A stretch of DNA of 64,000 bases, from the NCBI RefSeq assembly GCF_026898135.2, contig NZ_CP114035.2:5745501-5809500 (forward strand). Direction: 5' to 3'. The position numbers and the translations under genes were made by a program. How positions within the stretch are numbered: the first letter of the stretch is position 1; each line of letters starts with the position of its first letter. The notes below the pieces were generated by a model, which was not told the origin of the DNA, did not search any database, and saw nothing but the letters and a program-made list of their open reading frames with translations. The DNA comes from Pseudomonas fortuita. GTDB taxonomy: Bacteria; Pseudomonadota; Gammaproteobacteria; Pseudomonadales; Pseudomonadaceae. Shown piece by piece: positions 27,065 through 36,553 of the stretch.

Positions 27065-28383
27065 TGAAGCACGCTTTCGAAACCCTGGTTGCGGATGTGC
27101 GCGCCGCCCTGCAAGCAGGCGAGCAGTTCACCCTCGGCTACAGCGCAGAGCAGTCGCAATTCGTGCGCTTCAATCACGCCAAGGTTCGCCAGGCCGGTGA
27201 AGTGAGCCAGGCCAGCGCGCAGCTGCGGCTGGTGCGCGATGGGCGCCAGGCGGAACAGCAGGTGACCTTGAGTGGCGACGTGCAACTGGATCGCCAGCGC
27301 CTGAGCGATGCGCTTGAGCAGCTGCGCCAGACCTTGCCGCTGCTGGCCCTCGACCCTTACCTGCGCCTGGACCAAAGCGCCTGGCACAGCCACAGCCAGC
27401 AGGAACACCCCCTGCCCGCACTGGACGAAGTACTGGCCCTGCTCGACCGTGAAGCTGGCGACCTGGACCTGGTCGGCATCTACGCCGCCGGCCCGATCTG
27501 CCGGGGCTTTGCCAGTTCCTTCGGGGCCTTCGGCTGGCACCAGGCCAACAGCTTCAACTTTGACTGGAGCCTGTTCCACGAAAACGGCCAGGCGGTGAAG
27601 GCCAACTGTGCCGGCCAGCTGTGGAGCGCCGACGACTTCATCGCACGCTTGCGCCAGGCACGTGAACAACTGGGGTTCCTAGGTCGCACGGCGGTCACCC
27701 TCAAGCCCGGCAGCTACCGCGCCTACCTGGCGCCTGCGGCCATGGACGAAATTGCCGGCATGCTGTGCTGGGGCGGGTTTTCCGCGCAGGCCCTCGCCAC
27801 CGGCAACAGCGCCTTGCAGCGCCTGTACAGCGGCGATGCACGGTTAAGCCCGCTGGTGAGCTTCACCGAACAGGTCAGCGGCTCGCTGAGCCCGGCGTTT
27901 TCCGATGAAGGAGCGCCACGCCTGGATGTGCCGTTGATCCAGCAAGGCGCAGCGCTGCAACGCTTGGTCAGTGCGCGCAGTGCGGCCGAGTTCGAACTGC
28001 AGGCCAACGGTGCCGACAGCTACGAGTCGCCCTGCGCGCTCAGCCTGGCGCCTGGCAACCTGGCCAGCGAACAGATCCTTGAGCGGCTAGGCACCGGGCT
28101 GTACATCAGCAACCTGTGGTACCTGAACTACTCTGACCTGCCGGCAGCGCGGATGACCGGGCTAACCCGCTTCGCGACCTTCTGGGTGGAAAACGGGCAG
28201 ATCCAGGGGCCGGTGAGCACCATGCGCTTCGATGACAGCCTGTACAGCCTGCTGGGTAGCCAGCTGGAGGACCTGACCCGGGAGCGCGAGATGATCTTGT
28301 CGACCAGCACCTATGGGCAGCGCAGCACCGGGTCGAGTCATTTACCCGGGGCACTGGTCAAAGGCCTGACCCTGACATTGTGA
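27064..28383 (+). CDS. TldE/PmbA-like partner subunit
   Basis: 439 residues of the TldE/PmbA family, without the HExxxH motif, as expected for the non-catalytic half of the protease. The N-terminus has ADVRAALQAGEQFTLGYSAEQSQFVRFNHAKVRQ; late in the sequence GTGLYISNLWYLNYSDLPAARMTGLTRF is the family's conserved end. The ATG overlaps the stop of the TldD-like gene, so both subunits are made together in equal amounts. Substrate unknown. Confidence 0.85.
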   Translation: MKHAFETLVADVRAALQAGEQFTLGYSAEQSQFVRFNHAKVRQAGEVSQASAQLRLVRDGRQAEQQVTLSGDVQLDRQRLSDALEQLRQTLPLLALDPYLRLDQSAWHSHSQQEHPLPALDEVLALLDREAGDLDLVGIYAAGPICRGFASSFGAFGWHQANSFNFDWSLFHENGQAVKANCAGQLWSADDFIARLRQAREQLGFLGRTAVTLKPGSYRAYLAPAAMDEIAGMLCWGGFSAQALATGNSALQRLYSGDARLSPLVSFTEQVSGSLSPAFSDEGAPRLDVPLIQQGAALQRLVSARSAAEFELQANGADSYESPCALSLAPGNLASEQILERLGTGLYISNLWYLNYSDLPAARMTGLTRFATFWVENGQIQGPVSTMRFDDSLYSLLGSQLEDLTREREMILSTSTYGQRSTGSSHLPGALVKGLTLTL

Positions 28384-28395
28384 TTGGCATTACCG

Positions 28396-28490
28396 ACCCT
28401 TTCGCGGGGCAAGCCCGCTTCCACAGAGATCTCACCACATCAGAGGGCAGTGGAGATCTTGTGGGAGCGGGCTTGCCCCGCGAAGAGGCC
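28396..28490. repeat. REP pair (inverted)
   Basis: Left arm TTTCGCGGGGCAAGCCCGCT and right arm GCGGGCTTGCCCCGCGAA are inverted, each followed or preceded by the CCCACA/TGTGGG-type tail of P. putida REP units. It separates the TldE-like gene from the transporter gene. Confidence 0.85.
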
Positions 28491-28512
28491 GGCACAGACA
28501 AAAGAGGACGTC

Positions 28513-29940
28513 ATGCCTGAGCGTACCCCGCTGGACCCCGTCACCGCCCGCTGGATCCCCTGGGTGGTAGCCATCGCTTTCTTCATGCAATCCCTGGACG
28601 GCACCATCCTCAACACTGCGCTGCCGGCCATGGCCCGTTCACTCGCTGAAGACCCGCTGCGCATGCAGGGTGTGATCATCGCCTACATGCTCACGGTGGC
28701 CCTGCTGATCCCCGCCTCGGGCTGGATTGCAGACCGCTTTGGCACCAAGCGCATCTTCTTCAGCGCCATCTTGCTGTTCAGCTTCGGCTCGCTGCTGTGC
28801 GCCGCCGCCAACAGCCTCGGTTTTCTGATCTTCGCCCGCGTCGTGCAGGGCCTGGGCGGTGCGCTGATGCTGCCGGTCGGGCGGCTGGTGGTGCTGCGCG
28901 CCTACCCGCGCAGCGAGCTGGTGCGGATCATGAGCTTCATCACCATCCCAGGCCTGCTCGGGCCATTGCTAGGGCCAACCGTCGGCGGCTGGCTGGTGGA
29001 AATCCTCAGCTGGCACTGGATCTTCCTGCTCAACCTGCCAGTAGGGCTGATCGGCTGCATTGCCGTGTGGAAGTTCATCCCGGACCTGCGCGGCGCGGAG
29101 CGAACCTCGTTCGACGGCCCTGGATTCCTGCTGTTTGGCGCAGCCATGGTACTCATCACCATCGCCATGGAAGGCCTGGGCGAATTGCACCTGCCGCACC
29201 TGCGGGTGATGTTGTTGCTGTTCGCCGGCATGGCCTGCCTGGCCGCCTACTGGCTGCGTGCCGGGCGCGACCCCGAGCCGCTGTTCTCGCCCAGCCTGTT
29301 CCGCGTGCGCACCTTCGCCATCGGGATCCTCGGCAACCTGTTCGCTCGCCTGGGTAGCGGCGCCCTGCCGTTCCTCGTGCCGTTGCTGCTGCAGGTGGCG
29401 CTGGGGTACTCGCCGGCGCAGGCCGGCATGAGCATGATCCCGCTGGCAGCGGCGGCCATGCTGGCCAAGTCGATTGCCCGGCCGCTGATCGAACGGTTCG
29501 GTTATCGCATCATTCTCACTGGCAACACGTTGCTGCTGGGGGTGCTGCTGGCAAGCCTGGGGCTGGTGGACGAGCAGACGCCCTATTGGCTGCTGCTGGT
29601 CCAACTTGGCCTTCTGGGCGCGGTGAACTCCATGCAGTTCACCGCGATGAACACGGTTACCCTGATCGACCTCGACGACGCCAGCGCCAGCAGTGGCAAC
29701 AGCCTGCTGTCAGTAGTCGCACAGTTGGCGCTCAGCTTGGGCGTAGCCTGTGCCGGCGCCCTGCTGGGCGGCTTTACCGCAGCGGGCAGTGCCGAAGGCG
29801 TGGAGACCACCCTCGGCGCCTTCCAGCTGACGTTTGTCACCATTGGCATAATGGCGATGCTGGCGGCAGCGATCTTCCTGCAACTGGCGCCGACGGACGG
29901 AAGGCGTGCCCGTCGTCCGGAACAACACATGGAACCGTAG
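28513..29940 (+). CDS. MFS drug/metabolite exporter, DHA2-like (14 TM)
   Basis: 475 residues with about 14 hydrophobic helices. MFMQSLDGTILNTALPAMA in TM1 region is the DHA2 motif, followed by GWIADRFGTKRIFF (motif A) and IPGLLGPLLGPTVGGWL (antiporter motif C). The family exports drugs and metabolites from the inner membrane by proton antiport. The ATG follows AAAGAGGACGTC. It resembles MdtD-type proteins. No regulator lies next to it, and the substrate is unknown. Confidence 0.85.
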   Translation: MPERTPLDPVTARWIPWVVAIAFFMQSLDGTILNTALPAMARSLAEDPLRMQGVIIAYMLTVALLIPASGWIADRFGTKRIFFSAILLFSFGSLLCAAANSLGFLIFARVVQGLGGALMLPVGRLVVLRAYPRSELVRIMSFITIPGLLGPLLGPTVGGWLVEILSWHWIFLLNLPVGLIGCIAVWKFIPDLRGAERTSFDGPGFLLFGAAMVLITIAMEGLGELHLPHLRVMLLLFAGMACLAAYWLRAGRDPEPLFSPSLFRVRTFAIGILGNLFARLGSGALPFLVPLLLQVALGYSPAQAGMSMIPLAAAAMLAKSIARPLIERFGYRIILTGNTLLLGVLLASLGLVDEQTPYWLLLVQLGLLGAVNSMQFTAMNTVTLIDLDDASASSGNSLLSVVAQLALSLGVACAGALLGGFTAAGSAEGVETTLGAFQLTFVTIGIMAMLAAAIFLQLAPTDGRRARRPEQHMEP

Positions 29941-30005
29941 GGCGAATGGCCACGAGGCTGGTAGACTGTGCGGCATTTTTTCGCTTCGCAACGCAGGCCC
30001 GCCTC

Positions 30006-31391
30006 GTGACCACCGAATCCACCGCCTTTGCCACTTTGCCGTTGTCCGCCGCCATGCTGGCGAACCTGGACGCCCTCGGCTATGCCTCGATGACGCCGAT
30101 CCAGGCCCAGAGCCTGCCCGTCATCCTCAAGGGTCAGGACCTGATCGCCCAGGCCAAGACCGGCAGCGGCAAGACCGCCGCCTTCGGCATCGGCCTGCTC
30201 AACCCGATCAACCCGCGCTACTTCGGCTGCCAGGCGCTGGTGCTGTGCCCTACCCGCGAGCTCGCCGACCAGGTGGCCAAAGAGCTGCGCCGCCTGGCCC
30301 GCGCCGAGGACAACATCAAGATCCTGACCCTGTGCGGTGGCGTTTCGCTGGGCCCGCAGATCGCTTCGCTGGAGCACGGTGCGCACATCATCGTCGGCAC
30401 CCCGGGGCGCATCCAGCAGCACCTGGACAAAGGCACCCTGGTGCTCGACGGCCTGAACACGCTGGTGCTGGACGAAGCCGACCGCATGCTCGACATGGGT
30501 TTCTTCGACGCCATCGCCAGCATCATCGGCAAGACCCCATCGCGCCGCCAGACCCTGCTGTTCTCGGCCACCTACCCGTCCGGCATCAAGCAGCTGGCCG
30601 CAGACTTCATGCGCAACCCGCAACAGGTCAAGGTCGAGAGCCTGCACACCGACAACCAGATCGAACAGAGCTTCATCGAGATCGACCCACAGCACCGCCT
30701 TGAAGCCGTCACCCGTGTGCTCGGCCACTACCGCCCGCAATCCTGCGTGGCGTTCTGCTTCACCAAGCAGCAGTGCGAGGACGTGGTTGCCCACCTGACG
30801 GCCAAGGGCATCGTCGCCCAAGCCTTGCACGGTGACCTGGAGCAGCGCGACCGTGACCAGGTACTGGCCATGTTCGCCAACCGCAGCAGCTCGGTGCTGG
30901 TGGCCACCGACGTGGCCGCACGCGGCCTGGACATCGATGGCCTGGACATGGTCATTAACGTGGAACTGGCACGTGATGCGGAAATCCACGTGCACCGCGT
31001 GGGCCGTACAGGCCGTGCCGGCGAGAAAGGTGTTGCGGTCAGCCTGGTGGCGCCAGCCGAAGGCCACCGTGCCCAGGCCATCGAAGACCTGCAGAAAAGC
31101 CCGCTGCGCTGGGACTCGCTGGACAGCTTGAAGAACAAGGGCGGCGAACCGCTGCTGCCCGTGATGACTACGCTGTGCATTGCCGCAGGCCGCAAGGACA
31201 AACTGCGCCCTGGGGATATTCTTGGTGCGCTGACCGGTGATGCCGGCATCCCGGGCAAGCAGGTGGGCAAGATTGCCATCTTCGACTTCCAGGCGTTTGT
31301 TGCCGTCGAGCGCGCCCTGGCCAAGCAGGCCATGCAGCGGCTGAACAGCGGCAAGATCAAGGGCCGCGCCCTGAAAGTCCGTATTCTCTAA
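30006..31391 (+). CDS. dbpA: ATP-dependent RNA helicase DbpA
   Basis: 461 residues, close to E. coli DbpA in length. Helicase motifs in order: Q-motif (MTPIQAQSLP), [46 protein letters not shown] and HRVGRTGRAG. The C-terminal 75 residues (TTLCIAAGRKDKLRPGDILGALTGDAGI...) form the DbpA RNA-recognition domain that binds hairpin 92 of 23S rRNA during 50S assembly. I used the GTG giving MTTESTAF; the frame upstream overlaps the exporter gene. Ribosome-binding site is modest (GCAGG). Confidence 0.93.
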   Translation: MTTESTAFATLPLSAAMLANLDALGYASMTPIQAQSLPVILKGQDLIAQAKTGSGKTAAFGIGLLNPINPRYFGCQALVLCPTRELADQVAKELRRLARAEDNIKILTLCGGVSLGPQIASLEHGAHIIVGTPGRIQQHLDKGTLVLDGLNTLVLDEADRMLDMGFFDAIASIIGKTPSRRQTLLFSATYPSGIKQLAADFMRNPQQVKVESLHTDNQIEQSFIEIDPQHRLEAVTRVLGHYRPQSCVAFCFTKQQCEDVVAHLTAKGIVAQALHGDLEQRDRDQVLAMFANRSSSVLVATDVAARGLDIDGLDMVINVELARDAEIHVHRVGRTGRAGEKGVAVSLVAPAEGHRAQAIEDLQKSPLRWDSLDSLKNKGGEPLLPVMTTLCIAAGRKDKLRPGDILGALTGDAGIPGKQVGKIAIFDFQAFVAVERALAKQAMQRLNSGKIKGRALKVRIL

Positions 31392-31404
31392 AATTCGGCA
31401 AGGT

Positions 31405-31440
31405 CCCTGTGGGCGCTCCGATTAACCCGCTTCCACAGGG
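31405..31440. terminator. REP-derived hairpin after dbpA
   Basis: CCCTGTGG and CCACAGGG are inverted with a 20-base loop, 14 bases after the dbpA stop. It resembles one decayed REP unit and has no T-run, so a barrier or 3'-end role is only suggested. Confidence 0.35.
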
Positions 31441-31470
31441 TTCAGCATTTCAAATCTGAAGGTTCATACC

Positions 31471-32652
31471 GTGCACTCCACCGACGTGATCATCCTCGGC
31501 GCCGGCGCCGCAGGCCTGATGTGCGCCCAGCTCAGCGCCCGCCGTGGCCGCCGGGTGCTGCTGCTCGACCACGCCAACAAGCCCGGCAAAAAAATTCTCA
31601 TGTCCGGCGGCGGCCGCTGCAATTTCACCAACATGTACACCGAGCCAGCCAACTTTCTGTCGCACAACGCGCACTTCTGCAAGTCGGCCCTGGCCCGCTA
31701 CACCCAGTGGGACTTCATCGAACTGGTGTGCAAGCATGGCGTTGCGTATCACGAGAAGAAACTCGGCCAGCTGTTCTGCGACAACAAGGCCAGCGACATC
31801 CTCGACATGCTGCTGGCCGAATGCGACGAGGCCGGCGCCGAGATCCGCATGCACACCAGCATCGAACACATCGAGAAGACCGAAAGCGGCTACCTGCTGC
31901 AGACCAGCGGCGGCCAGTTCGCCTGCCAGTCACTGGTGATCGCCACCGGCGGCCTGTCGATCCCGACCCTGGGCGCCACCGGCTTCGGCTACCAGGTGGC
32001 GCGCCAGTTTGGCCACACCCTGCTGCCAACCCGCGCCGGGCTGGTGCCGTTCACCATCACCGAGCCCCAACTCAAGGCACTGTGCACCGAGTTGTCCGGC
32101 ACCTCGCTGGACTGCACCGCCAGCTGCAACGGCACCAGCTTCCGCGAGAACCTGCTGTTCACCCACCGCGGGCTGAGCGGCCCGGCGATCTTGCAGATTT
32201 CGTCGTTCTGGGAAGCCGGTGACACGGTCGAGATCAACCTGCTGCCGGACCGCGATGCGCTGACCTGGCTGCAACAGATGCAGGCCGAACGTGCCAATGC
32301 CGAGCTGAAGACCGTGCTGGGCGAGGTATTCACCCGCAAGCTGGCCAACCTGCTGGCCGAGCAATGGTTCGAGTCCAGGCCGATGAAGCAGTACACCCCT
32401 GCGGAACTGGCACAGATCGCCGAAAAACTGGCGAACTGGCAAGTGGTGCCGGCCGGTACCGAAGGCTACCGCACCGCCGAAGTGACCCTGGGCGGCGTGG
32501 ATACCCGCGAGGTGTCGTCCAAGACCATGGAATCGCTGAAAAGCCCCGGGCTGTATTTCATCGGGGAAGTGCTGGATGTCACTGGCCACCTGGGTGGCTT
32601 CAACTTCCAGTGGGCGTGGGCGTCGGCCAACGCCGCAGCGCAGTTCGTGTAG
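31471..32652 (+). CDS. HI0933/YhiN-type flavoprotein
   Basis: 393 residues. The N-terminal FAD-binding motif VIILGAGAAGLMCAQLSARRG is followed by KPGKKILMSGGGRCNFTN, the hallmark of the HI0933 family. The C-terminus GLYFIGEVLDVTGHLGGFNFQWAWASG-type sequence closes the FAD site. The family is often called NAD(P)/FAD-dependent oxidoreductase, but the substrate is not known. The start is GTG with TGAAGG 9 bases upstream. No neighbour suggests a pathway. Confidence 0.88.
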   Translation: MHSTDVIILGAGAAGLMCAQLSARRGRRVLLLDHANKPGKKILMSGGGRCNFTNMYTEPANFLSHNAHFCKSALARYTQWDFIELVCKHGVAYHEKKLGQLFCDNKASDILDMLLAECDEAGAEIRMHTSIEHIEKTESGYLLQTSGGQFACQSLVIATGGLSIPTLGATGFGYQVARQFGHTLLPTRAGLVPFTITEPQLKALCTELSGTSLDCTASCNGTSFRENLLFTHRGLSGPAILQISSFWEAGDTVEINLLPDRDALTWLQQMQAERANAELKTVLGEVFTRKLANLLAEQWFESRPMKQYTPAELAQIAEKLANWQVVPAGTEGYRTAEVTLGGVDTREVSSKTMESLKSPGLYFIGEVLDVTGHLGGFNFQWAWASANAAAQFV

Positions 32653-32780
32653 AGTAGAATCCATTCAGCAGCACGGAACGCTTCTTGCTGGCCCGTGCTT
32701 GGAGCCGTTACTGGGGCCGCTGCGCGCCCCAATAACCGGCCCTGAAAGGTATTCTTCTGATCACTGCCTAGCAGGCCATC

Positions 32781-34964
32781 ATGTCATCGAGCTCGTTCCG
32801 TCAGTCACTGCGTCGCCTGTGGGGCCAAGACAAGTTCAGCTACAGCATCCGGGTCACCATCGCCCTCACCGGCAGCCTGGCCCTGTGCTGGTACCAGAAC
32901 GAGATGGCCCTGCTGATTCCGCTGTTCCTCGGCATTATCGCCAGCGCCCTGGCCGAAACCGACGATAGCTGGCAGGGCCGCCTCAGCGCCCTGGCCGTTA
33001 CATTGGTGTGTTTCGCCATCGCTGCACTGGCGGTCGAGTTGCTGTTCCCCTACCCCTGGATCTTTGCCGTCGCCCTGGCCTTGGCGGCGTTTGGCCTGAC
33101 CATGCTCGGCGCCTTGGGCGAGCGCTATGGTGCGATTGCCTCGGCGACACTGATCACGGCGGTTTACACCATGATCGGGGTGGACCAGCGCGGCGGCCAA
33201 GTCACGGACTTCTGGCACGAACCGCTGCTGCTGGTGGCTGGGGCGGCCTGGTACGGGCTGCTTTCGGTACTGTGGCAGGCACTGTTTTCCAACCAGCCTG
33301 TGCAGCAGAGCCTGGCCAGGCTGTTCTTCGAACTGGGCAGTTACCTCAAGCTCAAGGCCAGCCTGTTCGAGCCCATCCGCACCCTCGACGTCGAGGCCAG
33401 GCGCCTGGAGCTGGCCCAGCAGAACGGCAAGGTGGTGGCAGCGCTCAACGCAGCCAAGGAGATCATCCTGCACCGGGTGGGCAACAGCCAACCGAACTCC
33501 AAGGTCAGCCGCTACCTGAAGCTGTACTTCCTGGCCCAGGACATTCACGAGCGGGTCAGTGCCTCGCACTACCCCTACAACGGCCTGACCGAGGCGTTTT
33601 TCCACAGCGACGTGATGTTCCGCTGCCAGCGCCTGCTGCGTAAACAAGGCTCGTCCTGCCAGGAGCTGGCCCGCTCGATCCGCCTGCGCCAGCCGTTTGT
33701 GCTGGCCAGTGGTTACCCAGAAGCCCTCGAAGACCTCAACGCTTCGCTGGAGCACCTGCGCCTCCAGAACAACCCGGCCTGGCGCAGCCTTTTGCGCTCG
33801 CTGCGGGCACTGGCCGCCAACCTGGCAACACTGGACCGCCTGCTGAGCGCCGCCAGCAACCCGGACAGCCTGGCCGATGCCAGCGACAGCAGCCTGCTCG
33901 ACCGCTCGCCACGCTCGCTGAAAGACGTATGGACACGCCTGCGCACCCAGCTCACGCCGACCTCGCTGTTGTTCCGCCATGCCCTGCGCCTGCCGCTGGC
34001 GCTGTCGATCGGCTACGGCATGGTGCACCTGATTCACCCGACCCAGGGCTACTGGATCATCCTGACCACGCTGTTCGTGTGCCAGCCCAACTACGGGGCA
34101 ACCCGGCGCAAACTGGTGCAGCGAATTTTCGGCACTGCCGTCGGCCTGACAGTGGGCTGGGCCTTGTTCGACCTGTTCCCCAACCCGGTCATCCAGTCTT
34201 TGTTCGCCGTGGTCGCCGGGGTGGTGTTCTTCGTCAACCGCACCACCCGCTACACCTTGGCCACGGCCGCGATCACCTTGATGGTGCTGTTCTGCTTCAA
34301 TCAGATCGGCGATGGCTATGGGCTGTTCCTGCCACGCTTGTTCGATACCCTGGTGGGCAGCCTGATCGCCATTCTGGCGGTGTTCCTGTTCCTGCCTGAC
34401 TGGCAAGGACGACGGTTGAACAAGGCACTGGCCAATACCCTGGCCTGCGCCAGCGTGTACCTGCGCCAGATCATGCAGCAGTATGCCCATGGCAAGCGGG
34501 ACGACCTGGCCTACCGCCTGGCCCGGCGCAATGCCCATAACGCCGACGCGGCGCTGTCCACTACCCTGGCCAACATGCTGATGGAGCCAGGGCATTTCCG
34601 AAAGGAGGCCGACGTTGGCTTCCGCTTCCTGGTGTTGTCGCACACCTTGCTCAGCTACCTCTCGGGGTTGGGCGCGCACCGCGACACGGCCTTGCCGGCA
34701 GAGGTGCAGGAGCAGTTGATCGAAGGCGCCGGGCAAAGCCTGGCCAGCAGCCTGGACGAGATTGCCAACGGCCTGGCCGCGCGGTTACCGGTGGCCATTC
34801 ACAGCGATGCTGAAGAGGCACTGGCCAATGCGCTGGAGCAGATGCCGGAAGAGCTGGATGAACATCAGCGGTTGGTGCAGACACAGTTGGCGTTGATTTG
34901 CCGACAGTTGGGGCCGTTGCGGACCTTGGCGGCACACCTGATCAAGGAAGGTGCTCCGGCCTGA
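32781..34964 (+). CDS. YccS-type inner-membrane protein (FUSC family)
   Basis: 727 residues. Two blocks of about six transmembrane helices, at about 25-160 and 395-530, are separated by a soluble helical region. This is the YccS/YhfK arrangement of the fusaric-acid-resistance-like family. FVCQPNYGATRRKLVQRIFGTAVG opens the second block and is the best conserved stretch. Some relatives are efflux components for aromatic acids; YccS itself has no proven role. The ATG follows a weak AGG. The 128 bases before it hold a GC-rich hairpin but no gene. Confidence 0.87.
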   Translation: MSSSSFRQSLRRLWGQDKFSYSIRVTIALTGSLALCWYQNEMALLIPLFLGIIASALAETDDSWQGRLSALAVTLVCFAIAALAVELLFPYPWIFAVALALAAFGLTMLGALGERYGAIASATLITAVYTMIGVDQRGGQVTDFWHEPLLLVAGAAWYGLLSVLWQALFSNQPVQQSLARLFFELGSYLKLKASLFEPIRTLDVEARRLELAQQNGKVVAALNAAKEIILHRVGNSQPNSKVSRYLKLYFLAQDIHERVSASHYPYNGLTEAFFHSDVMFRCQRLLRKQGSSCQELARSIRLRQPFVLASGYPEALEDLNASLEHLRLQNNPAWRSLLRSLRALAANLATLDRLLSAASNPDSLADASDSSLLDRSPRSLKDVWTRLRTQLTPTSLLFRHALRLPLALSIGYGMVHLIHPTQGYWIILTTLFVCQPNYGATRRKLVQRIFGTAVGLTVGWALFDLFPNPVIQSLFAVVAGVVFFVNRTTRYTLATAAITLMVLFCFNQIGDGYGLFLPRLFDTLVGSLIAILAVFLFLPDWQGRRLNKALANTLACASVYLRQIMQQYAHGKRDDLAYRLARRNAHNADAALSTTLANMLMEPGHFRKEADVGFRFLVLSHTLLSYLSGLGAHRDTALPAEVQEQLIEGAGQSLASSLDEIANGLAARLPVAIHSDAEEALANALEQMPEELDEHQRLVQTQLALICRQLGPLRTLAAHLIKEGAPA

Positions 34965-34983
34965 TTTTTGGGTGCCTGTGATT

Positions 34984-35066
34984 GCCTCTTCGCGGGTAAA
35001 CCCGCTGCAACAGGGACTTCACAGGGCTTGAGACATATGGAGTGCCCGCGAAGAGGCCGGCACAGG
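34984..35066. repeat. REP pair (inverted), canonical P. putida type
   Basis: GCCTCTTCGCGGGTAAACCC followed by CGCTGCAACAGGG closely matches the 35-bp REP consensus described for P. putida. The right arm GCCCGCGAAGAGGCCGG is its inverted partner. It lies between two convergent genes. Confidence 0.85.
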
Positions 35067-35075
35067 CGATACAGA

Positions 35076-35813
35076 TCAGAAGCCATGCTGGCGCATTAGC
35101 CGGGCATAGCTGCCATCGGCCTTCATCGCCGCAATCGCCTGCTCGAAGCGCTCGACGATGCGCTTATGTTCCGGGTGCTTCAGGCTCACCAGAATATGCA
35201 GGGTGTTCTCCCCTAGCGGCGGCTCGACCAGCATCACCCCATCACGCACTTCCTGCGGCTCACGCTGCAGGTTGTAGCGGGCCACATACTCGTCTTCCAC
35301 CGCCAGGTTCACCCGCCCTGCCGCCAGCATTCGCACCGCCGATGAAAAGTTGCGCACCGGCACCTTGTGCAGACGGGTATCGCCGTCAAATTCCGGCGAG
35401 TAGGCGTAATCACGCACCACGGCGATGCTGTAGGCGTACAAATCCGACTGGCGCTTGTAGTGGAATGTCTCACCCTTGCGTTGCAACAGATGAATACGGT
35501 TAGTCAGGTAAGCGTTGGAAAACTGCCCGATGTTGGCGCGTGAGTCGTTGTACCAGGCATTGATCAGTACGTCGTAGCGCCCCTCACCTACCCCCAGCAG
35601 CGCCCGCGCCCAGGGCGCCTCTTCATAGCCGCTGGTGTAGCCGGCACGGGCCAGCGCCGTGGTGACGATGCTGGTCGCCAGGCCGCCGCCCGGCATATTG
35701 GCATCAGTAAACGGTGGCCAGCTATCAGCCACCAGGCGCAGCTTGCCGTGACCCGGTGCGGGGGTTGCCAGCATCATTGCCAGTAACCCCAGAACACAAA
35801 GCAGTGGCCGCAT
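35076..35813 (-). CDS. Periplasmic substrate-binding protein (SBP_bac_3 type)
   Basis: 245 residues with a Sec signal peptide (MRPLLCVLGLLAMMLATPAPGHG). The mature start LRLVADSWPPFTD is typical of polar amino acid-type binding proteins of family 3. Later LINAWYND and VEDEYVARY are also family-like. There is no linked permease or ATPase, so it may be an orphan receptor-like binding protein rather than part of a transporter. I chose the ATG 8 bases after AAAGGA over a GTG two codons earlier. Confidence 0.82.
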   Translation of the reverse strand: MRPLLCVLGLLAMMLATPAPGHGKLRLVADSWPPFTDANMPGGGLATSIVTTALARAGYTSGYEEAPWARALLGVGEGRYDVLINAWYNDSRANIGQFSNAYLTNRIHLLQRKGETFHYKRQSDLYAYSIAVVRDYAYSPEFDGDTRLHKVPVRNFSSAVRMLAAGRVNLAVEDEYVARYNLQREPQEVRDGVMLVEPPLGENTLHILVSLKHPEHKRIVERFEQAIAAMKADGSYARLMRQHGF

Positions 35814-35968
35814 GCTCACGTCCTTTCGTTATGGAGGGCACACACTGCCGACGAGATTACACAAAGCTGCCGCCGAGGGCAGCCGCCAATAGTGTCATTT
35901 AGCCTCTATTTTGGCCGAAGGGCATAGACCATGCGATGATCGAAGGCCCACTCAAGGAGTTCGCGCCA

Positions 35969-36421
35969 ATGTCCGTCGACTGGCTCTGCAAGCACCACAC
36001 CGACCTCGGCAAAGACCAGCTGTACGCCATTCTGCAATTGCGCACGGAAGTGCTCGTGGTGGAGCAGCGCTGCGCCTATCAGGAAGTCGATGGCCAGGAC
36101 CTTACGGACGATACCCTGCACCTCATGGCCTGGCAGGATGACAAGCTGGTGGCGTACCTGCGCCTGCTCGATCCGCAGTCCCAAGGCGGGGATGTGGTGA
36201 TCGGGCGAGTGGTGACTTCACCTGCGGCACGCGAGTCAGGTCTTGAAGAACAGCTGCTGCTCAAAGGGCTAGAGGCAGCGGAGCATTGCTGGCCGGGGGT
36301 GCCGGTCTACCTGTCGGCGCAGACGCATTTGCAGGCGTTTTATGCCAGCCATGGGTTTGCGGTGGTGGGCGAGGAACATCTTGAAGATGACATCCCGCAC
36401 ATCGGGATGCGCAAAGGCTGA
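35969..36421 (+). CDS. GNAT acetyltransferase, ElaA-like
   Basis: 150 residues, the size of ElaA. Core stretches are LYAILQLRTEVLVVEQRCAYQEVDG, LVAYLRLLDP, IGRVVTSPAARESGL (acetyl-CoA loop) and YASHGFAVVGEEHLEDDIPHIGM. The acceptor is unknown. A longer frame opens 11 codons upstream, but AAGGAG stands 9 bases before the chosen ATG, which gives the normal family start MSVDWLCK. Confidence 0.88.
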   Translation: MSVDWLCKHHTDLGKDQLYAILQLRTEVLVVEQRCAYQEVDGQDLTDDTLHLMAWQDDKLVAYLRLLDPQSQGGDVVIGRVVTSPAARESGLEEQLLLKGLEAAEHCWPGVPVYLSAQTHLQAFYASHGFAVVGEEHLEDDIPHIGMRKG

Positions 36422-36428
36422 CATTGCC

Positions 36429-36450
36429 AGGGGTGCTTTGCACCCCTTTC
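36429..36450 (+). terminator. Hairpin terminator after the acetyltransferase gene
   Basis: AGGGGTGC-TTT-GCACCCCT stem of 8 bp followed by TTC, 7 bases after the stop codon. The T-run is short. A REP pair follows directly. Confidence 0.55.
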
Positions 36451-36537
36451 GTCGGCAAGCCAGCTCCCACAGGTTCCGCGCAGGCCTCAGAGACACGCCT
36501 TATCTGTGGGAGCTGGCTTGCCGGCGATGAGGCCAGT
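36448..36537. repeat. REP pair (inverted)
   Basis: Arms TCGGCAAGCCAGCTCCCACA and TGTGGGAGCTGGCTTGCCGG are inverted around a 30-base centre, between two convergent genes. The sequence type is the same as at 14812-14915 and 50764-50860. Confidence 0.85.
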
Positions 36538-36553
36538 ACAGACGCCAGAAATC

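Noticed and set aside
35936..35968. Earlier start for the ElaA-like acetyltransferase
   Set aside because: The AAGGAG site is inside this extension and fits the later ATG.
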